From: Actinomycetes bacterium
GTDB taxonomy: Bacteria > Actinomycetota > Actinomycetes > Mycobacteriales > Micromonosporaceae
Assembly (NCBI GenBank): GCA_023437285.1
Contig: JAEZGP010000784.1
Location: 1-7,821, forward strand
Length of the DNA: 7,821 bases
Reading direction: 5' to 3'
Position numbers and translations under genes: made by a program. The notes under the pieces are model-generated. The model had not been told where the DNA came from, searched no databases, and was given only the letters and a program-made list of their open reading frames with translations. This document shows positions 1-5,391 of the stretch, in pieces. The number at the start of each line of letters is the position of its first letter. Position 1 is the stretch's first letter.

Positions 1-359
1 TGGTGTTCTACCCGCTCGCCTTCACCGGCACGTGCCAGGGCGAGCTCTGCTCCGTCCGGGACAACGTGGGCGACTTCGTCAACGAGACGACCCAGGTGCT
101 CACGGTGAGCGTCGACTCCCCGTACGCTCACAAGGTCTGGGCCGACCAGCAGGGCTACGATTTCCCCCTGTTGTCAGACTTTTGGCCGCACGGCGGCGTG
201 GCGCGCGAGTACGGCGTGTTCAACGAGGATCGCGGCTTCGCCAACCGGGGCACCTTCATCATCGACCGGGCCGGCATCATCCGCTTCGCCGAGATGAACC
301 TCCCCGGCGAAGCCCGCGACCAGGACGCCTGGCGCAAGACCCTGGCGGAACTCGCCTAG
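1..359 (+). CDS. AhpE-like peroxiredoxin, 3' part (start lies left of the window)
   Basis: Thiol peroxidase that reduces hydrogen peroxide, organic peroxides or peroxynitrite in the cytoplasm through a peroxidatic cysteine. About 119 codons are visible and the frame runs off the left edge; AhpE proteins are about 150 residues, so roughly 35 N-terminal residues are missing. The catalytic PxxxTxxC motif is present as FYPLAFTGTC, with the TGC codon at 33-35. Other blocks typical of mycobacterial AhpE follow: FPLLSDFWPHG, YGVFNE, NRGTFIIDRAGIIRFAEM. A second cysteine lies five residues after the first (CQGELC), where the M. tuberculosis AhpE I recall has aspartate; this is the resolving-Cys spacing of BCP/PrxQ enzymes. 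The gene ends in TAG at 357-359 and is followed at once by a strong hairpin. It belongs to the host core rather than to the island. Family assignment is secure; the second-cysteine role is inferred. Confidence 0.93.
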   Translation, partial: VFYPLAFTGTCQGELCSVRDNVGDFVNETTQVLTVSVDSPYAHKVWADQQGYDFPLLSDFWPHGGVAREYGVFNEDRGFANRGTFIIDRAGIIRFAEMNLPGEARDQDAWRKTLAELA

Positions 360-369
360 CCTCTGGACT

Positions 370-407
370 TGGCGGGGATGGGTCGCTATGCCCTCCCATC
401 CTCGCCA
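370..407 (+). terminator. Hairpin terminator after the peroxiredoxin gene
   Basis: Bases 371-382 pair with 395-406 over 12 positions, with a single G.U wobble, around a 12-base loop; T370-A407 adds a thirteenth pair. The hairpin begins 11 bases after the stop codon. No T-run follows, which is usual for terminators in high-GC actinobacteria. The strength and position of the stem support termination of the peroxiredoxin transcript before the tRNA gene. Confidence 0.7.
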
Positions 408-541
408 TAACCCGCCCGGGCACCGGCGGACGCACCCATGCGGCGCTCGGAGGCTACCGCGGGCGGGAAGAGCCACCCAGCGGCGCTCCGTGGCTCCGCG
501 CCGCGATCCTGCCCGGTGCGGGCGGCGCCAGCCCTATTGAT

Positions 542-571
542 TTCCGACCAGCCGGCGCCGCACGGTACTCT
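542..571 (+). promoter_or_regulatory. Possible promoter of tRNA-Val
   Basis: A TACTCT hexamer at 566-571 resembles a -10 box and lies 27 bases before the mature tRNA start. The region 18 bases upstream of it (542-547, TTCCGA) is only a weak -35 match. A TTGATT at 537-542 is a better hexamer but its 23-base spacing is too long. A short inverted repeat (ACGCCC, TC, GGGCGT at 582-595) would fall in the pre-tRNA leader. The stretch 408-598 otherwise shows no gene. Confidence 0.3.
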
Positions 572-598
572 GTCGACTCGAACGCCCTCGGGCGTGTC

Positions 599-673
599 GG
601 GCGCGTAGCTCAGCGGGAGAGCATCCGCCTTACAAGCGGAGGGTCGCAGGTTCGAACCCTGCCGCGCCCACCA
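599..673 (+). tRNA. tRNA-Val, anticodon TAC, CCA encoded
   Basis: A complete cloverleaf can be folded by hand. The acceptor stem is 599-605 with 663-669 (GGGCGCG with CGCGCCC), the D-stem 608-611 with 619-622, the anticodon stem 624-628 with 636-640 around loop CTTACAA, with anticodon TAC at 631-633. The T-stem is 646-650 with 658-662 around TTCGAAC. The discriminator is A670 and CCA is encoded at 671-673. All stems are fully paired, so the gene should be functional. It reads GUA valine codons. Its 3' half is the attachment site of the neighbouring island, and the intact 3' half may have been supplied by the incoming element. Confidence 0.97.
628..671 (+). repeat. attL: tRNA-Val 3' half, left copy of the direct repeat
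   Basis: This covers the anticodon loop to the first C of CCA inside the intact tRNA gene. The first 29 bases (628-656) are identical to 5392-5420; across 44 bases only C657 and G666 differ from the right copy. A 29-base identity that starts at the anticodon loop and runs to the T-loop is typical of attachment cores of tyrosine integrases using tRNA genes. Confidence 0.85.
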
Positions 674-1104
674 CGAACCACCCCAGCCCCAGGCCCACGG
701 CCCGTGACCAGGCGTTAAGCCGAACTTGACGCTCATCCATGCGAATGCTGCTGTGAACCGGCTTCCCGCTTGTCTGACCCTGTTGTCCGACCCTTGAGGC
801 ACGCCCGGCCCGCTCGGCTCTGTGGGGTCGATAGTGACGGGACCGCATCCCAGATCCCGAAGCACCCCGCCGGAGGCTCTGTCTGTGTGTCGCGGACGTG
901 AAAGGAAGCGGCGGCACGCCGCGACCGGTGCGGTGGAGCGACGGTCTTCACCCTCAGCCGGGACTAGACAGCAGCGGCAAGGTGTGGCGATTCAGTCACG
1001 CCCGACCCTTGCGGGTGTTTACCCGGCCTTGGGCCGGTCGGCGGACACCCTTTGTCGGAACGGCGGACGCCGGATCGTGCGCTGTGGATCTATGGTTCGC
1101 GGCC
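674..1104. other. Gene-poor left end of the island
   Basis: No convincing coding frame is seen in these 430 bases. Open frames here use arginine-, serine- and glycine-rich codon strings without recognisable motifs, and the longest ones on the minus strand are antisense reads of the tRNA. The only structure noted is a pair of tandem hairpins at 998-1037. An attachment-proximal integrase gene would be expected at one end of such an element, and none is present here. Confidence 0.6.
998..1037. repeat. Two tandem hairpins upstream of the PH/GRAM-like gene
   Basis: The first stem pairs 998-1004 with 1012-1018 (one G.U pair) around a 7-base loop and is followed by TTTACC. The second pairs 1023-1028 (CCGGCC) with 1032-1037 (GGCCGG) around TTG. 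They could act as a bidirectional terminator insulating the following gene from tRNA transcription, or as a protein-binding region. Only the pairing is seen; the role is a guess. Confidence 0.4.
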
Positions 1105-1533
1105 ATGGGTCTTATGCGCCGTTGGTATCTCAAGCGGGAGTTGGAGCGCGCTACGCAGGTTCTCGGTCAACTGAGGCTGGGCGAACAGGTGGTCACCACG
1201 CAGACGTCGTACCTGCTTGTTCGTCCGCACGGTCCGGTCGAGGGTGTCATGGCCCTAACAACGATGCGGCTGGGATACGCGTCGGCGGGTGGTCGCGGAT
1301 GGCGTCTGGTCCTGGAACTTGACGACATCGAAGATGTCGAAACGCGGCGTGGGCCAGGGTTCGGCCGGGTGTGGTTCGACATTATCGACAAGGACGAGAT
1401 GGTGGTGTCCAGCGTCACGGGCGTCGACTTCTCGACCATCGTCATGTTCGCGGTGCGGACGGTTCAGGACGGAAGGCCAATTGACGACCCCGCAGCCTTG
1501 ATCCGGGCTGCGCTAACCCATTTGGGTAGATAG
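1105..1533 (+). CDS. Small PH/GRAM-like domain protein
   Basis: A 142-residue protein with no signal peptide or membrane segment. An N-terminal basic helix (about residues 3-20, MRRWYLKRELERATQ) leads into an all-beta region: LGEQVV (25-30), then MALTTMRLGY (49-58), then LELDDIEDVE. The order 'L..GE.v', then 'G.laLT..RL', then 'l.l.dI..V' resembles bacterial PH-like and GRAM domains, which bind lipids or serve as protein-interaction folds. No catalytic motif is visible. ATG at 1105 was chosen because similarity begins near it; an in-frame GTG at 1084 and ATG at 1114 are alternatives, and none has a clear ribosome binding site. It is the only intact plus-strand gene in the island and ends 8 bases from the end of the broken minus-strand gene. 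The fold assignment is by eye and moderate. Confidence 0.6.
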   Translation: MGLMRRWYLKRELERATQVLGQLRLGEQVVTTQTSYLLVRPHGPVEGVMALTTMRLGYASAGGRGWRLVLELDDIEDVETRRGPGFGRVWFDIIDKDEMVVSSVTGVDFSTIVMFAVRTVQDGRPIDDPAALIRAALTHLGR

Positions 1534-1541
1534 CGAGAACA

Positions 1542-1830
1542 CTATGCCTGAGTGTCGTCGGCGCCGGGGAGGAGAAGGCCTCGGGCTATGTGGCGATCGG
1601 CGTCGAAGCGGCCGCCGACTCCGAGTTCCGCTCGGGCTGCCTCGTGGAAGCAGTTGATGGCTTCGAAGGCTTCGACGTGGCGGTGCCAAAACAACGACAT
1701 AATCGAGACGCTGGAGGATTCGGCCGAATGAGAGCGCGAATTCGGGCGCAACCGCGAAGAGGTCCCACGCCTTCGCCAAGTTTCTGCTGGACCTTCGAAG
1801 AATACGAAGCTCTTGATCCGAATCTGCGCT
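1542..1830 (-). pseudogene. Probable frameshifted remnant of an unrecognised gene
   Basis: Two minus-strand frames carry coding-like stretches that join across a frameshift near 1690-1720. The upstream piece reads NLAKAWDLFAVAPEFALSF and on to RILQRLDYVV; the downstream piece reads FWHRHVEAFEAINCFHEAAR and on to the TAG at 1544-1542. In both, about three quarters of third codon positions are G or C, while the continuations past the joint turn into arginine/proline/serine strings typical of a wrong frame. No start can be given; the region upstream to about 2013 is open in one frame but does not look coding. I do not recognise the family. It converges tail-to-tail with the PH/GRAM-like gene. 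Confidence 0.35.
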
Positions 1831-2219
1831 AGTAATGGGTCGGCGGCTTAAATCTGGTTCCGCTGCGTACATTGCAGACGCCGGAACCATTGCAGGGCAT
1901 ACAGTGGCCTCGAATGTGCCGCCGATCTTAACGCCGGGGGCCGTCGCAATGTTGCAGTGTTTTCGACCATCATAGGCGTCGCAGTCTTCCTCGTCCTCGT
2001 CGTATCTCGCCACTCCTACTCCAAGCCTCGTCTGGACTTTGGTTGATCGAGCGAGACGATATAGCTAAGCCGACACGGGCCGTATCAGCCGATCATTTCT
2101 GTTCCACGGCGTGGCGGGTGGAACGGTGTTAGAGGTTGGTTGCCACGCTCGGCGTAGGCAGTGGACATTCTGCGAAGTGCCTCTGGGTAGGTACAAGGTC
2201 CTGCGCGAAGTTCCGGATA
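1831..2219. other. Gene-poor stretch between the remnant and the REase-HEPN gene
   Basis: No reading frame here has convincing coding character on either strand. The only structure seen is the inverted repeat at 2099-2126. Base composition is close to half A+T in places, which suits decayed foreign DNA. Confidence 0.5.
2099..2126 (-). terminator. Possible terminator of the RusA/REase-HEPN operon
   Basis: GTTCCAC at 2101-2107 and GTGGAAC at 2118-2124 form a perfect 7-base inverted repeat; two more pairs (one G.T) extend the stem to nine around a 10-base loop. It lies 93 bases beyond the stop codon of the minus-strand REase-HEPN gene. There is no T-tract. It could equally be an operator-like site; the terminator reading rests on position alone. 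Confidence 0.35.
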
Positions 2220-2996
2220 CTACCTTCGGGCTATGGAAAGCAGGGCCTCTCGCGCCGCGTTAACCACATCACTTGTTGCATCGGCAGGTGCTCGATCAAT
2301 CCAGGCGTCTAGTGAGGCACTGAGGCTATCGAGGTTTGTGCCGCTCAACGCCCGAGCCGCCTGATCCAGCAATCCAGCTGCCTGTGAACTTGTGGTAGAC
2401 ACGAGATTTGTACCTAGTAGCACAACTTTATCAACGTCAGCTGAAACGAGTTCGACATCGTTGAAGGCTCCATGCATCAGCTTGTTGCGTGTCGCCGACA
2501 GCCTATCGATCGTCGTTAGCTGGTCATCAGTGATAAATCCATCGTCTCGAAGCCGCACGGCAAGGTCTGCGATGCTAAGCCGACCAGGCAGGTCCTCAAG
2601 CGTTGATGCCATACGGAGGACGGATGCTTCAAGTGCCGCAAACGCAAGCAGATACGCCGCCTCTGTTGACGTGCCGGCAAGCTGCTGGGCTTCAGCTAAA
2701 CGTTGCTTTACCGTGTCCGCTGACACCAAGCGATTTACTGGCTGCCAAAGCACGTCAAGCCGTGCATGGCTCGTCTCAAGCAGGACACGAAGACGCTCAG
2801 TGTCTTCCCTGGTTATGCCATCGATCTGGCTCGTCGAAGGACGCTTAACTGCAACTAGTATTACGCGCTCACCATCGCTGGCAATGAGGTCGACGCCGCT
2901 GTCTGGTGGAGCCTCGCGGACGTCAAAACCCTCGCGGCGATATGAAGCGATCGAGTCTAGAAGAAGCCGCAGAGCCAACCATCCGTCAAAAATCAC
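2220..2996 (-). CDS. PD-(D/E)xK-like / HEPN-like fusion protein
   Basis: A 258-residue protein. Residues 1-70 look like a restriction-endonuclease fold: a leading helix (GWLALRLLLDSI), GFDVREAPP, then D36 in SGVDLIAS and K51 in ILVAVKRP, as in the core 'D...(x)xK' of PD-(D/E)xK enzymes. The usual acid two residues before the lysine is alanine (A49), so DNA cleavage is doubtful. Residues about 110-200 are helical with LLAFAALEASVLRMA and then TRNKLMHG; R170, N171 and H175 form the R-N-x3-H motif of HEPN domains, many of which are ribonucleases in toxin and anti-phage systems. Start: the frame is open from TTG at 3011, but GTG at 2996 overlaps the RusA stop by four bases (GTGA) with GGTGA just upstream, which implies translational coupling. 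Codons are poorer in G+C than in the host genes, a sign of transfer. The domain calls are made from motifs by eye; a defence or toxin role is inferred. Confidence 0.75.
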   Translation of the reverse strand: MIFDGWLALRLLLDSIASYRREGFDVREAPPDSGVDLIASDGERVILVAVKRPSTSQIDGITREDTERLRVLLETSHARLDVLWQPVNRLVSADTVKQRLAEAQQLAGTSTEAAYLLAFAALEASVLRMASTLEDLPGRLSIADLAVRLRDDGFITDDQLTTIDRLSATRNKLMHGAFNDVELVSADVDKVVLLGTNLVSTTSSQAAGLLDQAARALSGTNLDSLSASLDAWIDRAPADATSDVVNAAREALLSIARR

Positions 2997-3397
2997 GAGA
3001 TCACCGACCAATCTACATCGGTCGTGACTCGGACATACATGATGGGGTCTCCCGTTACGAGCTCGGCGGCAAGTGCCGGAGACACACCGACGAGTTGGAC
3101 CGGCTCGCCGGTGCTTCGGATCATGATGCTGGTGTTGCGCACCTGCCGGTCATTGCCGTAGACGACACCTTGCAGGGCGTCTTGCACCAGCTTGATCACG
3201 TTGTCGCCGTCGGGCAAGGTCCCGTCGGCGCTAAAGACTTTCAGGTCCAGCTGTACCCGGCCGTCGAACGGGTTCCCACCGTTCATCGCAGCCTGCGCGG
3301 CGTGTACCACCCTAGTCCGGTAGGCCTGCTTTATCTGGGTGTTCTTGGCCTGGGCCGATACAGGTATGCCCCTGACGATGAACTCGACAGACGGCAT
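2993..3397 (-). CDS. RusA-like Holliday junction resolvase
   Basis: A 134-residue protein, close to the usual 120-140 of RusA, a dimeric, metal-dependent endonuclease that cuts Holliday junctions and is common in phages and integrative elements. The N-terminus MPSVEFIVRGIPVSAQ matches the family's opening strand; the active-site block follows at about residues 78-100 as LPDGDNVIKLVQDALQGVVY, with paired aspartates, the lysine after DN and a later aspartate, then GNDRQV. ATG at 3397 is preceded by GAGG at a six-base spacing, which decided the start. The same frame is open further upstream to a TTG at 3505 and beyond with high G/C third positions, so an N-terminal extension is possible. It overlaps the REase-HEPN gene by four bases, suggesting the two proteins are made together. 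It could process recombination or replication intermediates of the element, or be part of a defence pair. Confidence 0.85.
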   Translation of the reverse strand: MPSVEFIVRGIPVSAQAKNTQIKQAYRTRVVHAAQAAMNGGNPFDGRVQLDLKVFSADGTLPDGDNVIKLVQDALQGVVYGNDRQVRNTSIMIRSTGEPVQLVGVSPALAAELVTGDPIMYVRVTTDVDWSVIS

Positions 3398-3832
3398 CCA
3401 GGTCCTCGGATCGGAGTGGTAACGACGAAGGAACCCTAAGGGCCCGATCAGCAGGTGGATGTACGACACGCCGGACCCTGGCGTCGGGACTTCGATATGG
3501 ACCAAGTCACAGTCCGCATGCGCCCACAGAAGTTGAAAGGTTAGGTGGAGTCGGTTTCGAGGGTCAGACCCGTAGCAGGTCAGCCACGTTGCCGGTGGTG
3601 GTCGGGGTGGATCGGCGCAGGTTGATCAGCGAGGATGACATGGCGGGTGTGGTCCTGTCGGAGTCGTGTTGTCAGCAACTCCATGATCACCGCCGTGATC
3701 ACACCTGCCTCACACCCTCCCGGACTGTCCACATAGTCCCAGGTCAACCCACCTCAACCGCGACTACGCAACGGCCCTGGGCGTGACCCTACCCGGCGCA
3801 CGCCTAGCGGGGTCGTGCTGCCCATGTGTAGA
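3398..3832. other. Gene-poor stretch with an inverted repeat
   Basis: This stretch holds the presumed upstream region of the RusA/REase-HEPN operon and the tail side of the next minus-strand gene. No complete gene is recognised. Short stretches on both strands have high G/C third positions (for example LNRDYATALGVTLPGARLAG, plus strand near 3755-3810) and could be fragments of a lost gene, but they are too short to name. No convincing -35/-10 pair was found for the minus-strand operon. Confidence 0.45.
3684..3701. repeat. Perfect inverted repeat, possible operator
   Basis: TGATCAC (3684-3690) and GTGATCA (3695-3701) are perfect inverted arms separated by CGCC. An 18-base dyad with short AT-centred arms is typical in size for a dimeric repressor. 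It stands about 290 bases upstream of the RusA start, too far for a simple operator there, and it may belong to a lost gene. Confidence 0.4.
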
Positions 3833-4243
3833 TCAGCGGTCCATCCTTTTGAGGAAGTCGCGTGCCAGCGACTCCCAGGCTTCGCGGCGGACATCGCCGT
3901 CGATCATGTTCAGCGCGTGCTCGACGTCCGACTGATTGGTGGGGTCCCAGTCGTCTTGCCGCGCGTAGATGGCTAGCTCGCGCCCACTGGTGTCCCAGTA
4001 GAGCACCCAGACGTTGTGACGTTCGCTGGCATGCGTCATGGCGTGCATACCGTCGAGCCCTTTGCTGAGATCGGTGTTCACCTGTGGGAAGCGGCTTGCA
4101 TAGGTCCATATGCGCCATGCCCCGGTGAATGCGAGGTCGACGGCGAGCTTGTCGAACGGGACGGAATTGTGCCCGTTGAGGATGATACCGAGCGCCATGC
4201 CTTCTGATACGGCGTTGCGCTGTCGGGCTGGAGTGATAGCCAT
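3833..4243 (-). CDS. Unrecognised 136-residue soluble protein
   Basis: I do not recognise a family. The protein is rich in tryptophan (W43, W46, W79, W83, W99, W123). It has a likely mixed alpha/beta centre (NVWVLYWDTSGRELAIYARQ, residues 77-96) and an acidic-to-basic helical C-terminus ending WESLARDFLKRMDR. No signal peptide, membrane segment or catalytic motif is visible. ATG at 4243 was chosen because residues further upstream in the open frame (to 4339) are low-complexity and unlike protein; a TTG codon sits directly before it and a ribosome binding site is weak (GGGA 13 bases upstream). It lies 70 bases downstream of the 88-residue gene in the same direction. Size and setting would suit a small partner or immunity protein, but that is only a guess. 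Confidence 0.55.
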   Translation of the reverse strand: MAITPARQRNAVSEGMALGIILNGHNSVPFDKLAVDLAFTGAWRIWTYASRFPQVNTDLSKGLDGMHAMTHASERHNVWVLYWDTSGRELAIYARQDDWDPTNQSDVEHALNMIDGDVRREAWESLARDFLKRMDR

Positions 4244-4313
4244 CAAGTCATTATCCCGTGTCGCGTCGTGTTGGGTCGTCGTGGATGGCCGATCGCTGCC
4301 GTGGCGCGTCGAC

Positions 4314-4580
4314 CTAGCGGGGCCAGGTGCTCCAACCACCGCTAGAATGCCATCCCGAACCGGATGTCATCGCGCGCCGAGTATCGGCGTCACCGATCTC
4401 ATCGAGCAATCTTCGGCCCTGATCACCACTCAGAGCGACCGCTTCGCCGTTCGCGTAGCCCCGCGCCAACCAGCCGAGTTCGGCTATGCACAGCTCGGTC
4501 GCGACGTCCAGCGCCGAGATTCCCTCGATTGCGAACTGCCGAATTGCGCAGTGAGCCGACAGAAAGAGGTCGCCTGGCAT
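4314..4580 (-). CDS. Unrecognised small helical protein (88 residues)
   Basis: I do not recognise a family. The visible stretch LFLSAHCAIRQFAIEGISAL (5-24), DVATELCIAELGWLARGYAN (25-44) and SGDQGRRLLDEIGDADTRRA (51-70) looks like a compact helical protein; the tail is glycine/serine/tryptophan-rich. Coding character continues upstream of ATG 4580 (WERQWWRASEAQVESGSILA), and the next in-frame ATG is at 4715, which would overlap the nuclease gene by 56 bases, so the true start is uncertain. No good ribosome binding site supports either choice. It lies 79 bases downstream of the DUF2726-like nuclease on the same strand and may be cotranscribed with it. Confidence 0.45.
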   Translation of the reverse strand: MPGDLFLSAHCAIRQFAIEGISALDVATELCIAELGWLARGYANGEAVALSGDQGRRLLDEIGDADTRRAMTSGSGWHSSGGWSTWPR

Positions 4581-4659
4581 CGCAAGGATGGAACCGCTCT
4601 CAACCTGCGCTTCGCTTGCACGCCACCATTGCCGCTCCCACAGCGCGCCGTGCCTCGAT

Positions 4660-5205
4660 CTAACTATGCAAATACCTGATAGCTGGTACGTCGATCCCTT
4701 CGAAGGTGAGGCCACCTGACTCGTCTTGGGTCACGATCGAGCCGTGGTAGAACGGCTCGTCCTCGGGAATGTATCCGGCTGCCTGCGCCTCGTAGAAGGC
4801 CTTCCCGATCTCGTGCGCCCAAAGGATGTACTGGAGTACTCGCCACTTTCCCTCCTTGCGTGCGAAGAGGTTGTCGATGCGTAGCAGTGGCAACCGGGCT
4901 ACCTCGCACAGACGGTTCTTGATCTGATCACGCTCGATCTGTCTGTCGTCAGTGAGATGCTGTGGTCCGTCGTATTCGACGGCCAGCACCGGCAGGTGAC
5001 TCCCCGCGTCGAAGGCTACGAAGTCAAGGTGCGCGGTGAAGGCGAAGTCTCGCTCGCGACGCGTAAGCGGGAGGTCATCGACGTCGATAGCGTCGCGTAG
5101 TCTCATCTTCAAGGAAAGCCGGTAGCCGTTCTTCTCCGCGTATTCCGCAAGCATGCGGTCGACAGCGGCCTCAGGCGGGTTTAGTACCCGCTTGCGTCGA
5201 TCCAC
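4660..5205 (-). CDS. DUF2726/DUF559-like PD-(D/E)xK endonuclease family protein
   Basis: A 181-residue protein with a very-short-patch-repair-like nuclease core. An N-terminal helix (NPPEAAVDRMLAEYAEKNGY) precedes LSLKMRLRDAIDVDD. The catalytic set follows: D61 in AHLDFVAFD, E77 and D79 in LAVEYDGPQHL, D93 and K96 in IERDQIKNRL, and R109 in LPLLRID. This order (DF, then E.DG..H, then RD..KN, then LLRI) is typical of DUF2726 and related DUF559 proteins, predicted metal-dependent nucleases found alone or attached to other domains. The frame is open up to 5466, but that extension is an antisense read of the tRNA fragment, so GTG at 5205 was chosen; AAGG lies about 12 bases before it. ATG at 5154 would cut into the conserved helix. 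It sits 186 bases from attR and heads the minus-strand series of island genes. Nuclease fold is well supported; substrate is unknown. Confidence 0.8.
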   Translation of the reverse strand: MDRRKRVLNPPEAAVDRMLAEYAEKNGYRLSLKMRLRDAIDVDDLPLTRRERDFAFTAHLDFVAFDAGSHLPVLAVEYDGPQHLTDDRQIERDQIKNRLCEVARLPLLRIDNLFARKEGKWRVLQYILWAHEIGKAFYEAQAAGYIPEDEPFYHGSIVTQDESGGLTFEGIDVPAIRYLHS

Positions 5206-5378
5206 GGCATGACCGTACCTTGCGGGGATCGCACAACAGGAGTCGCGTGCGTCGATATGCTCAGGATGATCAATCTTGACGGCGGGCGGTAGCAGCGCGT
5301 GTAGCAATGGCCTCGTACGAACCTGGGCGCTGGCCGCCTGCGGCGTATCCGATCGAGGTGCGTTTGGTAGTGGTCCTG

Positions 5379-5390
5379 GCGGCCGGCCGC
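5379..5390. repeat. 12-base perfect palindrome abutting attR
   Basis: GCGGCCGGCCGC at 5379-5390 is a perfect palindrome one base from the start of the tRNA-derived repeat. In high-GC DNA such palindromes arise by chance, but the position just inside the right end could make it a recombinase or excisionase arm site. Confidence 0.3.
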
Positions 5391-5391
5391 A

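Noticed and set aside
386..917. Long minus-strand open frames reading ARQGSNLRPSACKADAL and GAAGFEPATLRL
   Set aside because: These are antisense translations of the tRNA-Val gene, a well-known source of spurious proteins; the same strings reappear over the displaced tRNA end.
822..1322. Plus-strand 166-codon open frame before the PH/GRAM-like gene
   Set aside because: Arginine/serine/glycine-rich with no motif, and it overlaps the better-supported frame that starts at 1105.
2392..3027. 211-codon plus-strand open frame opposite the REase-HEPN gene
   Set aside because: Serine/arginine-rich mirror of the minus-strand gene, which carries the recognisable motifs and the GTGA overlap.
3589..3786. 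65-codon plus-strand open frame
   Set aside because: No ribosome binding site, no recognisable motif and codon use that does not favour this frame; short alternative frames here look equally or more coding-like but cannot be named.
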